A DNA stretch of 64,000 nucleotides from Paragemmobacter straminiformis (GTDB lineage: Bacteria; Pseudomonadota; Alphaproteobacteria; Rhodobacterales; Rhodobacteraceae). Positions 36,357 through 46,762 of the stretch are shown piece by piece. Under the pieces are notes generated by a model, which worked only from the letters and a program-made list of their open reading frames with translations, ran no database searches and was not told where the DNA came from. The stretch's first letter is position 1; every line of letters starts with the position of its first letter. The stretch covers positions 1 to 64,000 of the forward strand of contig NZ_JACLQD010000005.1 in assembly GCF_014243445.1 (NCBI RefSeq). The letters are read 5' to 3'. The translations under genes and the position numbers were made by a program.

Positions 36357-37072
36357 TGGGTCAGAAGGTCAACCCGATCGGGATGCGTCTTCAGGTCAAC
36401 CGGACCTGGGACAGCCGCTGGTTCGCCGAGTCGAAAGATTACGGCAACCTTCTGCTTGAAGACCTCAAGATGCGTGAATTCATCCACGAGGAATGCAAGC
36501 AGGCCGGCGTCAGCCGTGTGATCATCGAGCGTCCGCACAAAAAGTGCCGCGTCACGATCCACACCGCGCGTCCGGGCGTCATCATCGGCAAAAAAGGCGC
36601 CGACATCGAAACGCTGCGGGCCAAGCTCGCCGCCTTCACCAAGTCGGACCTGCACCTGAACATCGTCGAAATCCGCAAGCCGGAAATGGACGCCCAGCTG
36701 GTGGCCGAGTCGATCGCCCAGCAGATGGAACGTCGCGTCTCGTTCCGTCGCGCGATGAAGCGCGGCGTGCAGGGTGCGATGCGCATGGGGGCCCTCGGCA
36801 TCCGTGTGAACGTCGCCGGTCGTCTGGGTGGTGCGGAAATCGCGCGTACCGAATGGTACCGCGAAGGCCGCGTGCCGCTGCATACGCTGCGCGCCGACAT
36901 CGACTATGCGCTGTCCGAAGCCGTGACGCCCTATGGCATCATCGGCGTCAAAGTGTGGATCTTCAAAGGCGAAATCCTCGAGCATGATCCGCAGGCACAC
37001 GATCGCCGTCACGCCGAAGCGCAAGAGGGCGCCGTTCCTCGCGCTCCGCGTCGCGACCGCGAACGCGCGTAA
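36356..37072 (+). CDS. rpsC: 30S ribosomal protein S3
   Basis: 238 residues. The KH domain holds [12 protein letters not shown], the GXXG-type nucleic acid loop, and later comes [17 protein letters not shown] at the mRNA entry site. Start [11 protein letters not shown] is canonical. The C-terminal tail is basic and rich in alanine ([21 protein letters not shown]). Confidence 0.98.
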   Translation: MGQKVNPIGMRLQVNRTWDSRWFAESKDYGNLLLEDLKMREFIHEECKQAGVSRVIIERPHKKCRVTIHTARPGVIIGKKGADIETLRAKLAAFTKSDLHLNIVEIRKPEMDAQLVAESIAQQMERRVSFRRAMKRGVQGAMRMGALGIRVNVAGRLGGAEIARTEWYREGRVPLHTLRADIDYALSEAVTPYGIIGVKVWIFKGEILEHDPQAHDRRHAEAQEGAVPRAPRRDRERA

Positions 37073-37084
37073 GGGAGAGAAAAG

Positions 37085-37498
37085 ATGCTGCAACCGAAAC
37101 GGACTAAGTTCCGCAAACAGCACAAGGGCCGTATCCACGGCGAAGCGAAGGGCGGCTTCCTGCTGAACTTCGGCTCCTTTGCGCTGAAAGCCACCGAGCC
37201 CGAGCGTGTGACCGCGCGGCAGATCGAAGCGGCCCGCCGCGCGATCACCCGCCACATGAAGCGTCAGGGCCGTGTCTGGATCCGGATTTTCCCGGATGTT
37301 CCGGTCTCGTCGAAGCCTACCGAAGTCCGCATGGGTAAAGGTAAAGGCTCGATCGATTACTGGGCAGCCAAGGTGAAACCCGGCCGCATCATGTTCGAGA
37401 TCGACGGCGTGTCCGAAGTGATCGCACGTGAAGCCCTGCGTCTGGGTGCCATGAAACTTCCGGTCACGACCCGCGTCGTCGCCCGCGAAGACTGGTAA
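37085..37498 (+). CDS. rplP: 50S ribosomal protein L16
   Basis: 137 residues, normal length. It organises the A-site tRNA region of 23S r[21 protein letters not shown] and [19 protein letters not shown] are the family hallmarks. Here it is the last gene of its transcription unit: a terminator follows, whereas in most bacteria rpmC comes directly after. Confidence 0.98.
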   Translation: MLQPKRTKFRKQHKGRIHGEAKGGFLLNFGSFALKATEPERVTARQIEAARRAITRHMKRQGRVWIRIFPDVPVSSKPTEVRMGKGKGSIDYWAAKVKPGRIMFEIDGVSEVIAREALRLGAMKLPVTTRVVAREDW

Positions 37499-37501
37499 GC
37501 C

Positions 37502-37522
37502 GATGCGCCGTAAAGGCGCATC
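37502..37522. repeat. Palindromic element after rplP
   Basis: GATGCGCC (37502-37509) and GGCGCATC (37515-37522) with loop GTAAA, followed by CTACGG. It is a variant of the dispersed spacer palindromes. Confidence 0.65.
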
Positions 37523-37532
37523 CTACGGAATG

Positions 37533-37565
37533 AACCCCTGCCGGAAACGGCGGGGGTTTTTTCTT
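37533..37565 (+). terminator. Rho-independent terminator of the S10 unit
   Basis: An 11-bp stem (37533-37543 with 37548-37558, one G-U pair) closes GAAA and is followed by a run of T from 37557 to 37562 and TTC. It is one of the strongest terminators in the window and separates rplP from rpmC. Confidence 0.9.
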
Positions 37566-37688
37566 TCCGGGGGCTTTGCCGGCGCAAGGGATTGTCCCTT
37601 GGCCCAAGGTCGCATAGCGCCCGCATCCCGGCCCGCAGGGCGGGCGCACCCTTTTCGCCCCCTTTGTTTTATGGCCGCAAATCATTCC

Positions 37689-37717
37689 TTGCGTCCCTCC
37701 GGCCCCTCCCGTATAGG
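37689..37717 (+). promoter_or_regulatory. Candidate promoter of rpmC and the spc genes
   Basis: TTGCGT (37689-37694), a 17-base spacer and TATAGG (37712-37717), 119 bases before rpmC. Together with the terminator just upstream, it makes rpmC the head of a new unit. The gene-free stretch 37499-37835 contains this pair, the palindrome and nothing else recognised. Confidence 0.65.
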
Positions 37718-37835
37718 GACGCATCCTGCGGTTCCGGGGCGACTCGGAATCGTTAGATTGTCATTTGATCCACCGGGTTCAGGGTCACCCTTCCACAAAG
37801 GGGCCCTCTGGTGATTGAGAAAAAGGAAAAGGCGT

Positions 37836-38036
37836 ATGCTCGCCAGCGAACTGAAAACCAAGACGCCCGACCAGCTGCGCGATCAGCTTGTCGCGCTCAA
37901 GAAGGAAGCGTTCAACCTGCGCTTCCAGCAGGCCACCGGCCAGCTCGAAAACACCGCCCGTATGCGCAACATCCGCAAGGACGTTGCCCGCATCCACACG
38001 GTGTTGACCCAAAAAGCCGCTGAAGCCGCGAAGTAA
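37836..38036 (+). CDS. rpmC: 50S ribosomal protein L29
   Basis: 66 residues from ATG 37836 ([19 protein letters not shown]). The frame is open from an ATG at 37815, but AAAAAGGAAAAGG before 37836 gives a proper site. It is a helical hairpin protein near the tunnel exit; the segment [18 protein letters not shown] is conserved. rpsQ follows 12 bases later. Confidence 0.97.
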   Translation: MLASELKTKTPDQLRDQLVALKKEAFNLRFQQATGQLENTARMRNIRKDVARIHTVLTQKAAEAAK

Positions 38037-38048
38037 GAGGATCACAAA

Positions 38049-38282
38049 ATGCCCAAGCGTATCCTGCAAGGTGTCGTGACCTCGGACAAGAACGAGCAGA
38101 CGATCACCGTCCTCGTCGAGCGTCGCTTCAAGCACCCGTTGCTGCAAAAGACGGTTCGTAAGTCCAAGAAGTATCGGGCTCACGACGCCGAGAACAAGTT
38201 CAAGGTCGGTGACTCGGTTCGCATCGAAGAATGTGCGCCGATCTCGAAAACGAAACGCTGGACGGTGGTGCTCGAGGCGTAA
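38049..38282 (+). CDS. rpsQ: 30S ribosomal protein S17
   Basis: 77 residues, an OB-fold primary binder of 16S r[21 protein letters not shown] and the [19 protein letters not shown] region are conserved. An 80-base spacer with an imperfect GGGACCGT hairpin separates it from rplN. Confidence 0.97.
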   Translation: MPKRILQGVVTSDKNEQTITVLVERRFKHPLLQKTVRKSKKYRAHDAENKFKVGDSVRIEECAPISKTKRWTVVLEA

Positions 38283-38362
38283 GCCAAGACCCTCCGTTCG
38301 GCTCGAACGAAACCCTGGGACCGTTACGATCATGACGGTTCCCAAAGGTCGGGAGTAATCCA

Positions 38363-38731
38363 ATGATCCAGATGCAGACCAATCTGGATGTGGCTGACAA
38401 CTCCGGCGCTCGCCGGGTTCAGTGCATCAAGGTTCTGGGCGGTTCGCACCGCCGCTACGCATCCGTGGGCGACATCATCGTGGTGTCGGTCAAGGAAGCG
38501 ATTCCGAAAGGCCGTGTCAAAAAGGGCGACGTGCGTAAAGCCGTTGTCGTTCGCACCGCCAAGGAAGTCCGCCGTGAAGACGGCACCTCCATCCGTTTCG
38601 ACCGTAACGCCGCCGTCATCCTGAACAACCAGGGCGAACCGGTCGGCACCCGTATCTTCGGGCCGGTCGTGCGCGAGCTGCGTGCCAAGAACTTCATGAA
38701 GATCATCTCGCTGGCTCCGGAGGTGCTCTGA
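38363..38731 (+). CDS. rplN: 50S ribosomal protein L14
   Basis: 122 residues, standard. It binds at the subunit interface. [19 protein letters not shown] and [17 protein letters not shown] are family signatures. The stop overlaps the rplX start by one base (TGATG). Confidence 0.98.
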   Translation: MIQMQTNLDVADNSGARRVQCIKVLGGSHRRYASVGDIIVVSVKEAIPKGRVKKGDVRKAVVVRTAKEVRREDGTSIRFDRNAAVILNNQGEPVGTRIFGPVVRELRAKNFMKIISLAPEVL

Positions 38732-39036
38732 TGGCTGCGAAACTCAAAAAAGGTGACACCGTCATCGTGCTGACCGGCCGCGACAAGGGCAAGACGGGCG
38801 AAATCGCCTCGGTCAACCCCACCGCGAACAAGGCAGTGGTCGAAGGCGTGAACGTCGCGATCCGTCACACCAAGCAGACCCCTTCCTCGCAGGGCGGCCG
38901 CATCCCCAAGGCGATGCCGATCGACCTGTCGAACCTCGCCATCGTCGACAAGAACGGCAAACCGACCCGCGTCGGCTTCCGCGTCGAGGGCGACAAGAAG
39001 GTGCGTTACGCCAAATCCACCGGGGAGGCGATCTGA
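38731..39036 (+). CDS. rplX: 50S ribosomal protein L24
   Basis: 101 residues with the KOW motif [18 protein letters not shown]. It starts 50S assembly. Coupled by one-base overlaps to rplN and rplE. Confidence 0.97.
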   Translation: MAAKLKKGDTVIVLTGRDKGKTGEIASVNPTANKAVVEGVNVAIRHTKQTPSSQGGRIPKAMPIDLSNLAIVDKNGKPTRVGFRVEGDKKVRYAKSTGEAI

Positions 39037-39596
39037 TGCTCGATACCGCAACCTACACTCCCCGCGCCAAGGCCGAATACAAGGGTCGCATCCGTGCGGC
39101 CATGAAAGAAGAGTTCGGCTACAAGAACGACATGCAGATCCCGCGTCTGGACAAGATCGTCCTGAACATGGGCGTCGGCGAAGCCGTCAAGGACACCAAG
39201 AAGGTGAAAGCCGCAGCCGAAGAGCTGTCGCTGATCGCCGGCCAGAAAGCTGTCATCACCCACGCCAAGAAGTCGATCGCCGGCTTCCGCGTCCGTGAAG
39301 AGATGCCGCTCGGCTGCAAGGTGACCCTGCGTGGCGACCGTATGTATGAATTCCTCGACCGTCTGATCACGGTGGCGCTGCCCCGCGTCCGCGACTTCCG
39401 CGGCGTGAAAGGCTCCTCCTTCGACGGCCGTGGCAACTACGCGATGGGACTCAAGGAACACATCGTGTTCCCGGAAATCAACTTCGACAAGGTCGATGAA
39501 GTGCTGGGGATGGATATCATCATCTGCACCAACGCAAAGACCGATGCCGAAGCCAAGGCACTGTTGAAGCATTTCAACATGCCCTTCACGTCCTGA
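39036..39596 (+). CDS. rplE: 50S ribosomal protein L5
   Basis: 186 residues. It binds 5S rRNA and touches the P-site t[22 protein letters not shown], then [19 protein letters not shown] and [14 protein letters not shown] are conserved. Overlap with rplX by one base; rpsN follows after 17 bases. Confidence 0.98.
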   Translation: MLDTATYTPRAKAEYKGRIRAAMKEEFGYKNDMQIPRLDKIVLNMGVGEAVKDTKKVKAAAEELSLIAGQKAVITHAKKSIAGFRVREEMPLGCKVTLRGDRMYEFLDRLITVALPRVRDFRGVKGSSFDGRGNYAMGLKEHIVFPEINFDKVDEVLGMDIIICTNAKTDAEAKALLKHFNMPFTS

Positions 39597-39613
39597 TCGC
39601 GAGGAATCCAGAT

Positions 39614-39919
39614 ATGGCAAAGAAATCCATGGTGAACCGCGAAGTGAAGCGCGCCAAGCTCGTGCAACAGCACGCAGCCAAGCGCGCCGCTCTCAAGGCG
39701 GTGATCAATGACCAGTCCAAACCGGTGGAAGACCGCTTCAAGGCGACTCTGAAACTGGCTGAACTGCCCCGCAACTCGTCGGCGACCCGGCTGCACAACC
39801 GGTGCCAGCTCACGGGCCGTCCCCATGCTTACTACCGTAAGCTCAAACTCTCGCGGATCATGCTGCGCGAACTGGCCTCCTTCGGCCAGATCCCGGGCAT
39901 GGTAAAGTCGAGCTGGTAA
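39614..39919 (+). CDS. rpsN: 30S ribosomal protein S14 (zinc-free form)
   Basis: 101 residues, the long form without the two CxxC zinc pairs, as expected in Alphaproteobacteria. [19 protein letters not shown] and [16 protein letters not shown] are the binding parts. It is followed by rpsH after 12 bases with a strong AAGGAGG site. Confidence 0.97.
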   Translation: MAKKSMVNREVKRAKLVQQHAAKRAALKAVINDQSKPVEDRFKATLKLAELPRNSSATRLHNRCQLTGRPHAYYRKLKLSRIMLRELASFGQIPGMVKSSW

Positions 39920-39931
39920 GGAGGTCGAGAA

Positions 39932-40330
39932 ATGTCGATGAACGATCCTCTCGGCGATATGCTGACCCGCATCCGCAACGCGCAACTGCGCGGCAAGTCC
40001 ACCGTTTCGACCCCGGCTTCCAAGCTGCGGGCCTGGGTGCTGGACGTTCTGGCGGGCGAAGGCTACATCCGTGGCTACGAGAAGAACACGACCGAGAACG
40101 GCCAAGGCGAACTGGTCATCTCGCTCAAGTACTTCGAAGGCACCCCTGTCATCCGTGAAATCAAGCGCGTGTCCAAGCCGGGCCGTCGCGTGTACATGGG
40201 CGTCAAGGATATCCCGACCGTGCGTAACGGTCTTGGCGTCTCCATCGTCTCCACGCCCAAGGGCGTGATGTCGGATGCAGCGGCTCGCTCTGCCAATGTT
40301 GGCGGCGAAGTCCTCTGCACCGTATTCTAA
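39932..40330 (+). CDS. rpsH: 30S ribosomal protein S8
   Basis: 132 residues from ATG 39932 ([18 protein letters not shown]); ATG 39938 is also possible, but AAGGAGG is well placed for the first. S8 binds 16S rRNA early and represses the spc operon in enteric bacteria. The C-terminal [16 protein letters not shown] is conserved. Confidence 0.97.
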   Translation: MSMNDPLGDMLTRIRNAQLRGKSTVSTPASKLRAWVLDVLAGEGYIRGYEKNTTENGQGELVISLKYFEGTPVIREIKRVSKPGRRVYMGVKDIPTVRNGLGVSIVSTPKGVMSDAAARSANVGGEVLCTVF

Positions 40331-40343
40331 GGGGGGGATGGAA

Positions 40344-40877
40344 ATGTCTCGTATTGGCAAAAAACCGGTCGAACTGCCCAAGGGCGTTACGGCTACCGTG
40401 TCGGGCCAGGCGATCGAAGTGAAGGGGCCGAAAGGTACCCGCAACTTCACCGCCGGTGACGATGTGACCATCACCATCGAAGGCACCACCGTTTCGGTGA
40501 CGCCGCGCGGCACGTCCAAGCGGGCGCGCCAGCAGTGGGGCATGGTCCGGTCGATGGTCGCGAACCTCGTAGAGGGCGTGACCACGGGCTTCAAGAAAGA
40601 GCTGGAAATCCAGGGCGTCGGTTACCGCGCCGCTGTGGCCGGCAACGTCCTGAAACTCTCGCTCGGCTACTCGCACGAAGTGAACTTCGACGTTCCGAAG
40701 GGCGTGACCGTCACGTCCCCGAAACAGACCGAAATCATTGTGGAAGGCATCGACCAGCAGCTTGTTGGTCAGGTTGCTGCGAACATCCGCGACTGGAAAC
40801 GCCCCGAGCCCTACAAAGGCAAAGGCATCCGGTACAAGGGTGAATTCGTCTTCCGCAAGGAAGGCAAGAAGAAGTAA
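40344..40877 (+). CDS. rplF: 50S ribosomal protein L6
   Basis: 177 residues from ATG 40344 ([15 protein letters not shown]). The upstream frame is open but is a shadow of rpsH. Two similar domains end in [17 protein letters not shown], the family signature. It lies near the sarcin-ricin loop where elongation factors bind. Confidence 0.98.
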   Translation: MSRIGKKPVELPKGVTATVSGQAIEVKGPKGTRNFTAGDDVTITIEGTTVSVTPRGTSKRARQQWGMVRSMVANLVEGVTTGFKKELEIQGVGYRAAVAGNVLKLSLGYSHEVNFDVPKGVTVTSPKQTEIIVEGIDQQLVGQVAANIRDWKRPEPYKGKGIRYKGEFVFRKEGKKK

Positions 40878-40888
40878 GGGGCGCAATC

Positions 40889-41248
40889 ATGGCGAACAAC
40901 AAGAGAGAGCTGTTCCTCAAGCGCCGCCTGCGCGTGCGGAACAAGATCAAGGCAATGTCCAACGGGCGCCTGCGCCTGTCGGTCCATCGCTCGTCCAAAA
41001 ACATCAGCGCCCAGCTGATCGACGATGTCAAAGGGGTCACCGTTGCGGCCGCTTCGACGCTCGAAAAGGATCTGGGCTTTGTTGGCAAGAACAACGTCGA
41101 GGCTGCGGCCAAGATCGGCGCTGCGATTGCAGAGCGGGCAAAGAAAGCCGGTATCGAAGAGTGCTACTTCGATCGCGGCGGCTTCATCTTCCACGGCAAG
41201 ATCAAGGCTTTGGCCGATGCTGCACGTGAAGGTGGCCTGAAGTTCTAA
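40889..41248 (+). CDS. rplR: 50S ribosomal protein L18
   Basis: 119 residues, 5S rRNA binder. [18 protein letters not shown] and the C-terminal [20 protein letters not shown] are conserved. A 119-base spacer with a hairpin follows, longer than the other gaps in this run. Confidence 0.97.
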   Translation: MANNKRELFLKRRLRVRNKIKAMSNGRLRLSVHRSSKNISAQLIDDVKGVTVAAASTLEKDLGFVGKNNVEAAAKIGAAIAERAKKAGIEECYFDRGGFIFHGKIKALADAAREGGLKF

Positions 41249-41256
41249 GCAAAAGC

Positions 41257-41285
41257 GGGCGGCGTCTCCGACAGGATCGCCGCCC
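41257..41285 (+). other. Hairpin between rplR and rpsE
   Basis: GGGCGGCG (41257-41264) pairs with CGCCGCCC (41278-41285) around a 13-base loop. There is no U-run; it may be a processing or stabilising element. Confidence 0.4.
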
Positions 41286-41367
41286 CGATGATCCGGGGAC
41301 GCCTCGTGCCTCCACCAGGATTGGCCGATAACGGCGCTGTGCCGCGCCAAGATGTAAGGAATGCCTT

Positions 41368-41943
41368 ATGGCAGAACGTGATAACCGCCGGGAAGGCCGT
41401 GGCAACGACCGCCGCGACAATCGCCCGGAAGAAACGCCCGAATTCGCTGACCGTCTGGTCGCGATCAACCGCGTGTCGAAAACCGTCAAGGGCGGCAAGC
41501 GCTTTGGCTTTGCAGCACTCGTCGTCGTCGGCGACCAGCGTGGTCGTGTCGGCTTCGGCAAGGGCAAGGCCAAGGAAGTGCCGGAAGCGATCCGCAAGGC
41601 CACCGAACAGGCCAAGCGCAGCCTCGTCCGCGTCCCGCTGAAAGACAGCCGCACCCTGCACCACGATATCGAGGGCCGTCACGGCGCCGGTAAAGTGGTC
41701 ATGCGCACCGCCGTTGCCGGTACCGGCATCATCGCCGGTGGTCCGATGCGCGCCGTGTTCGAAATGCTTGGCGTGCAGGACGTTGTTGCCAAGTCGATCG
41801 GCTCGGCCAACCCCTACAACATGATCCGCGCGACCATCGACGGTCTGAAGCAGGAAGCCTCGCCCCGCCATGTCGCGAACCGTCGCGGCAAGAAAGTGGC
41901 CGAGATCCTGAAGAAGCCCGAAGCCGAAGTCGTGGAGGGCTGA
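41368..41943 (+). CDS. rpsE: 30S ribosomal protein S5
   Basis: 191 residues. An N-terminal extension of about 25 residues ([20 protein letters not shown]) is basic and acidic, longer than in enteric S5. The double-stranded-RNA-binding part contains [16 protein letters not shown] and the later [16 protein letters not shown]. It maintains decoding accuracy at the mRNA entrance. rpmD follows after two bases. Confidence 0.98.
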   Translation: MAERDNRREGRGNDRRDNRPEETPEFADRLVAINRVSKTVKGGKRFGFAALVVVGDQRGRVGFGKGKAKEVPEAIRKATEQAKRSLVRVPLKDSRTLHHDIEGRHGAGKVVMRTAVAGTGIIAGGPMRAVFEMLGVQDVVAKSIGSANPYNMIRATIDGLKQEASPRHVANRRGKKVAEILKKPEAEVVEG

Positions 41944-41945
41944 AC

Positions 41946-42140
41946 ATGACCGCCAAGAAAACCATCGTCGTCAAGCAGGTGGCCTCGGCCGCCCGCCGTC
42001 CGGCCATCCAGACCGCGACCCTCAAGGGTCTTGGCCTGAACAAGATGAACCGCACCCGCGAACTCGAAGATACGCCTTCGGTCCGTGGCATGGTCCGCAA
42101 GATCCAGCACCTCGTGCAGATCATCGAAGAGCGCGGCTGA
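41946..42140 (+). CDS. rpmD: 50S ribosomal protein L30
   Basis: 64 residues. [30 protein letters not shown] and [12 protein letters not shown] are typical. It ends a transcription unit here because a terminator follows; in most bacteria rplO would be next. Confidence 0.96.
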   Translation: MTAKKTIVVKQVASAARRPAIQTATLKGLGLNKMNRTRELEDTPSVRGMVRKIQHLVQIIEERG

Positions 42141-42148
42141 TATAGGTC

Positions 42149-42169
42149 GGTGCGCAGCACCCGCGCACC
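42149..42169. repeat. Palindromic element after rpmD
   Basis: GGTGCGC (42149-42155) and GCGCACC (42163-42169) flank a 7-base loop. It belongs to the dispersed GGTGCG family and precedes the rpmD terminator. Confidence 0.7.
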
Positions 42170-42183
42170 CCAGGCCTGACAAG

Positions 42184-42216
42184 ACGCCCTGTCGCAAGAC
42201 GGGGCGTTTTTCTTTT
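42184..42216 (+). terminator. Rho-independent terminator after rpmD
   Basis: A 10-bp stem (42184-42193 with 42198-42207, one G-U pair) closes GCAA and is followed by TTTTTCTTTT. Confidence 0.9.
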
Positions 42217-42433
42217 GTGCAAACCTGGCCTTGGCGCGCAGCTTTCCCTTGTCTGCGCCCCGCGTCCCGCGCCTGTGCCATCGGGTCATGGCCCGCCGCT
42301 GGCGGCACCTTGCGCCATGTCGCACTTGACCCCGTCCATGTCGCCCTTCGAAGCTATCGCCCCCGCCCCGCTTCGTCTAACTTTCGTATAGGCCGTGCCA
42401 TAAGACGCGGCCACGAACGCAGGAGGAGACACC

Positions 42434-42871
42434 ATGTCCAAATACACCGGGGGCTGCGCCCATGTGCATGTCACCGCTTCCGCCGAGCCGATCGACAATC
42501 ACGAATGCCACTGCAACGTCTGCAAGTCGGTGACGAAACAGCAGCACACCCATGTCGCCTTTTTCAACTATGGCGATGTGACCGTCGATCACCCCGAAAA
42601 GATCAAGCGCGTGCCCTTCAACGCGCAAAACCCCGATGGCCCGCTTGAAATCTGCCTCTGCGCCGAATGCGGGGCCGCGCTGATGCTCGACGACAAGCAA
42701 AAGCGCATCCGCGTCGCCGTGCCGAACGTCATGGGCTATGACGATGCCGCATTCCCCAAGGCGACCTATCACGCCTTCTGGGACGAGACGAAAGGCTATG
42801 CCAAGCCCGCCGACGGCCGCCCCGTCTATGACAGCCTGCGCCCCGAATTCCGCTGGCCCGCAGGGGCCTGA
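42434..42871 (+). CDS. GFA/CENP-V family zinc protein
   Basis: 145 residues. Cysteines C8, C25, C27 and C30 (HECHCNVCK) and then C74, C76 and C79 (CLCAECGAAL) match the zinc-binding pattern of the glutathione-dependent formaldehyde-activating enzyme family. Many members have no proven formaldehyde activity, so the family name is not a function. A good AGGAGGAG site precedes the ATG. It is inserted between rpmD and rplO, with a terminator before it, so it is not simply part of the spc operon. The 293-base gap upstream holds only the rpmD palindrome and terminator; no clear promoter was seen. Confidence 0.85.
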   Translation: MSKYTGGCAHVHVTASAEPIDNHECHCNVCKSVTKQQHTHVAFFNYGDVTVDHPEKIKRVPFNAQNPDGPLEICLCAECGAALMLDDKQKRIRVAVPNVMGYDDAAFPKATYHAFWDETKGYAKPADGRPVYDSLRPEFRWPAGA

Positions 42872-42887
42872 CGCAGCGGCTGCGCGG

Positions 42888-42912
42888 GCTGACCGCGCAG
42901 CCCGTCTGCCGC
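42888..42912 (+). terminator. Strong hairpin after the GFA gene
   Basis: A perfect 10-bp stem (42888-42897 with 42903-42912) closes GCTGA 16 bases after the stop. There is no U-run, so termination may be factor-assisted or the hairpin may protect the 3' end. Confidence 0.45.
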
Positions 42913-42938
42913 CCCATCTGCGCCTGTGAAATCGCACC

Positions 42939-42967
42939 TTGCCGCAATGCCGCTGCGGGGCTATACG
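42939..42967 (+). promoter_or_regulatory. Candidate promoter of rplO-secY-adk
   Basis: TTGCCG (42939-42944), 17 bases, TATACG (42962-42967), 97 bases before rplO. Same -10 as the str promoter. Confidence 0.65.
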
Positions 42968-43063
42968 CCCCCGGTGGCGCTTTGCGCTACAGAATCAAGC
43001 AAGAAACGCCGCGTTGCCCTTCATCCGTCGCAGGATGGGCATTCCGGCTTAGGAGTATGCGAC

Positions 43064-43540
43064 ATGAAACTGAATGAACTGCACGACAATCCCGGCGCCG
43101 CCAAGAAGCAGAAGCGCGTGGCGCGTGGTCCGGGTTCGGGCAAGGGTAAAACCGCCGGCCGCGGTATCAAGGGTCAGAAATCGCGTTCGGGCGTCGCCAT
43201 CGGCGGCTACGAAGGCGGCCAGATGCCCCTCTACCGTCGTCTTCCCAAGCGCGGCTTCAACAAGCCGAACCGCATGGAATACGCCGTCGTGAACCTCGGC
43301 CTGATCGAGAAATTCATCGGCCTCGGCAAGCTCGACGCGAAATCGGAAATCACCGAAGACGTGCTCGTCGCCGCCGGCCTGACCAACCACAAGCGTGATG
43401 GCATCCGCATTCTCGGCAAGGGCACCATCAAAACCGCCGTCAAGCTGAACGTGACCGGCGCTTCCGCCTCGGCCATCGAAGCTGTCGCGGCTGCCGGTGG
43501 CACCCTGACCGTGAAGCCGGCGCGCGTCGCCGCTGAATAA
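43064..43540 (+). CDS. rplO: 50S ribosomal protein L15
   Basis: 158 residues from ATG 43064 ([19 protein letters not shown]), with AGGAG 8 bases before. The glycine- and lysine-rich rRNA-binding start ([20 protein letters not shown]) and [17 protein letters not shown] are typical. The frame is open upstream from 42926, but that stretch overlaps the promoter and is not L15-like. Confidence 0.97.
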   Translation: MKLNELHDNPGAAKKQKRVARGPGSGKGKTAGRGIKGQKSRSGVAIGGYEGGQMPLYRRLPKRGFNKPNRMEYAVVNLGLIEKFIGLGKLDAKSEITEDVLVAAGLTNHKRDGIRILGKGTIKTAVKLNVTGASASAIEAVAAAGGTLTVKPARVAAE

Positions 43541-43592
43541 GGTGTTGTGAGCGGCCCTTAGACCGCTTACATCACAAGGCGAAGTTTTCCCG

Positions 43593-43629
43593 CGCCGCCG
43601 ACCGGAAAACGGTTCGGCGGCGTTTCCTT
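43593..43629 (+). terminator. Attenuator-like hairpin between rplO and secY
   Basis: CGCCGCCGACCG (43593-43604) pairs with 43610-43622 with one bulged base, loop GAAAA, followed by TTTCCTTA. It may lower secY expression relative to rplO. Confidence 0.55.
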
Positions 43630-43646
43630 ATGAAAGAGATCTGGGC

Positions 43647-45005
<1,359 letters not shown>

Positions 45006-45014
45006 GGGGGCGGT

Positions 45015-45665
45015 ATGGTCAATATCATCCTCCTCGGCCCTCCCGGCGCAGGGAAGGGCACTCAGGCCAAACGTCTGGTCGACGGGCGCGGCATGGTCCA
45101 GCTTTCCACCGGCGACATGCTGCGCGAGGCCAAGACCAGCGGCACCGAAATGGGCAACCGCGTGGCCGAGGTGATGGCCAAGGGCCAGCTCGTCACCGAC
45201 GAGATCGTCATCGGCCTGATCGAGGAAAAGATCACCGGCCATGCGGGCGGCGGTTTCATCTTCGACGGCTTTCCCCGCACCTTGCCGCAGGCCGACGCCC
45301 TTGGCGCGCTGCTGGCCCGCACCGGCCAGACGCTCGACGCCGTGATCGAGATGCGGGTGGATGACACCGCCCTCGTCTCGCGCATCACGGGCCGCTACAC
45401 CTGCGGCAGCTGCGGCGCGGTCTATCACGATGCGACCAAGCCCACCGCCAAGGCCGGGGTCTGCGACGTCTGCGGCAGCACCGAAATGGTGCGCCGCGCC
45501 GACGACAACGAAGATGCGCTCAAGCAGCGGCTGATGGAATATTACAAGAAAACCTCGCCCCTGATCGGCTACTACTATGCCAAGGGCAAGCTTTCCTCGG
45601 TCGACGGTCTGGCCGAGATGGACGCCGTCGGCGCCGCCATCGCATCGGTGCTTGACAAGCGTTGA
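45015..45665 (+). CDS. adk: Adenylate kinase
   Basis: 216 residues, the long-lid form. It converts AMP and ATP to two ADP. The P-loop is GPPGAGKGT (residues 8-16). [16 protein letters not shown] binds AMP. The lid carries [10 protein letters not shown] and CDVCGSTE, four cysteines that probably hold a structural zinc, a trait more usual in Gram-positive enzymes but known in Alphaproteobacteria too. Coupled to secY. Confidence 0.97.
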   Translation: MVNIILLGPPGAGKGTQAKRLVDGRGMVQLSTGDMLREAKTSGTEMGNRVAEVMAKGQLVTDEIVIGLIEEKITGHAGGGFIFDGFPRTLPQADALGALLARTGQTLDAVIEMRVDDTALVSRITGRYTCGSCGAVYHDATKPTAKAGVCDVCGSTEMVRRADDNEDALKQRLMEYYKKTSPLIGYYYAKGKLSSVDGLAEMDAVGAAIASVLDKR

Positions 45666-45695
45666 GAAACCCGCCGTCAGGGCTGCCTTCTGCCC

Positions 45696-45724
45696 TTGAC
45701 GGGCAGGGGAAAACCCCATAAGTC
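45696..45724 (+). promoter_or_regulatory. Candidate promoter of the rpsM-rpsK-rpoA-rplQ unit
   Basis: TTGACG (45696-45701), 17 bases, TAAGTC (45719-45724), about 140 bases before rpsM. The -35 lies in a small CTGCCC/GGGCAG hairpin (45690-45706). Confidence 0.5.
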
Positions 45725-45865
45725 ACGGCGTCCCGTATGGGAATCGTCCGGCCTATCTGATGCTTGGCATGGGCAGATTGAATCGGCGCCGAACTTCCGG
45801 TTTGGCGTCAAGTTGTGAAAAAAGGTTCTGGCATCACGGAACCGCAACGAAAAGGAAGACACGCT

Positions 45866-46234
45866 TTGGCACGTATTGCTGGCGTCAACATCCCGACCGC
45901 GAAACGGGTTCCGATCGCGCTGACCTACATCACCGGCATCGGTCCGCACAATGCAGACACCATCTGCACCGCGCTGAACATCGACCAGTCGCGCCGCGTG
46001 AACCAACTCTCCGACGCCGAAGTGCTCGCCATCCGCGAATACATCGACGCGAACTTCACCGTCGAAGGCGACCTTCGCCGTGAAGTCTCGATGAACATCA
46101 AGCGTCTGATGGACCTCGGCTGCTACCGTGGCCTGCGCCACCGCAAGAACCTTCCGGTTCGCGGCCAGCGCACGCACACCAATGCGCGCACGCGCAAAGG
46201 TCCGGCCAAAGCCATCGCCGGCAAGAAGAAATAA
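45866..46234 (+). CDS. rpsM: 30S ribosomal protein S13 with TTG start
   Basis: 122 residues from TTG 45866 ([19 protein letters not shown]), exactly the usual S13 length. AAGGAAG at 45852-45858 is well spaced. An in-frame GTG at 45815 would add 17 residues unlike any S13. There is no ATG near the true N-terminus. The helix-two-turn-helix signature [11 protein letters not shown] and the basic tail [19 protein letters not shown] are intact. A TTG start in an essential, highly expressed gene is uncommon and may tune the alpha operon, which S4 controls in enteric bacteria. Confidence 0.93.
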   Translation: MARIAGVNIPTAKRVPIALTYITGIGPHNADTICTALNIDQSRRVNQLSDAEVLAIREYIDANFTVEGDLRREVSMNIKRLMDLGCYRGLRHRKNLPVRGQRTHTNARTRKGPAKAIAGKKK

Positions 46235-46248
46235 GAGGGGCATAGATC

Positions 46249-46647
46249 ATGGCACGCGATACCAAGAACGCCGCCCGTCTGAAGAAAAAAGAACGCAAGA
46301 ACATCGCCGCCGGCGTTGTTCACGTGAACTCTTCCTTCAACAACACCAAAATCCTGATCTCCGACGTGCAGGGCAACGCGATCTCGTGGTCGTCCGCCGG
46401 CACGATGGGTTTCAAGGGTTCGCGCAAATCGACCCCCTATGCCGCGCAGATGGCCGCCGAAGATGCGGGCCGCAAGGCACAGGAACATGGCGTGAAAACG
46501 CTGGAAGTCGAAGTGCAGGGCCCCGGTTCGGGCCGTGAATCGGCGCTGCGCGCCCTTGCTGCCGTCGGTTTCAACATCACCTCGATCCGTGATGTGACCC
46601 CGCTCGCGCACAACGGCTGCCGTCCGCCGAAGCGCCGCCGCGTCTAA
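46249..46647 (+). CDS. rpsK: 30S ribosomal protein S11
   Basis: 132 residues. It binds the Shine-Dalgarno helix on the platform. [20 protein letters not shown] and the final [18 protein letters not shown] are conserved. rpoA follows after 115 bases; rpsD is not in this cluster, as is usual in Alphaproteobacteria. Confidence 0.98.
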   Translation: MARDTKNAARLKKKERKNIAAGVVHVNSSFNNTKILISDVQGNAISWSSAGTMGFKGSRKSTPYAAQMAAEDAGRKAQEHGVKTLEVEVQGPGSGRESALRALAAVGFNITSIRDVTPLAHNGCRPPKRRRV

Positions 46648-46762
46648 GGCATTTCTATCTGGTTGGGCCGTGCGATTCCGCGCGGCCCAATTTCCGTTTT
46701 TCTGATCCTCGGGCGTCTGCCGCTTATGGACATGGGCAGCAGACTGGTATGGAGGCGACAGC

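Noticed and set aside
37503-37814. 103-codon frame between rplP and rpmC
   Set aside because: It covers a terminator and a promoter and has no coding character.
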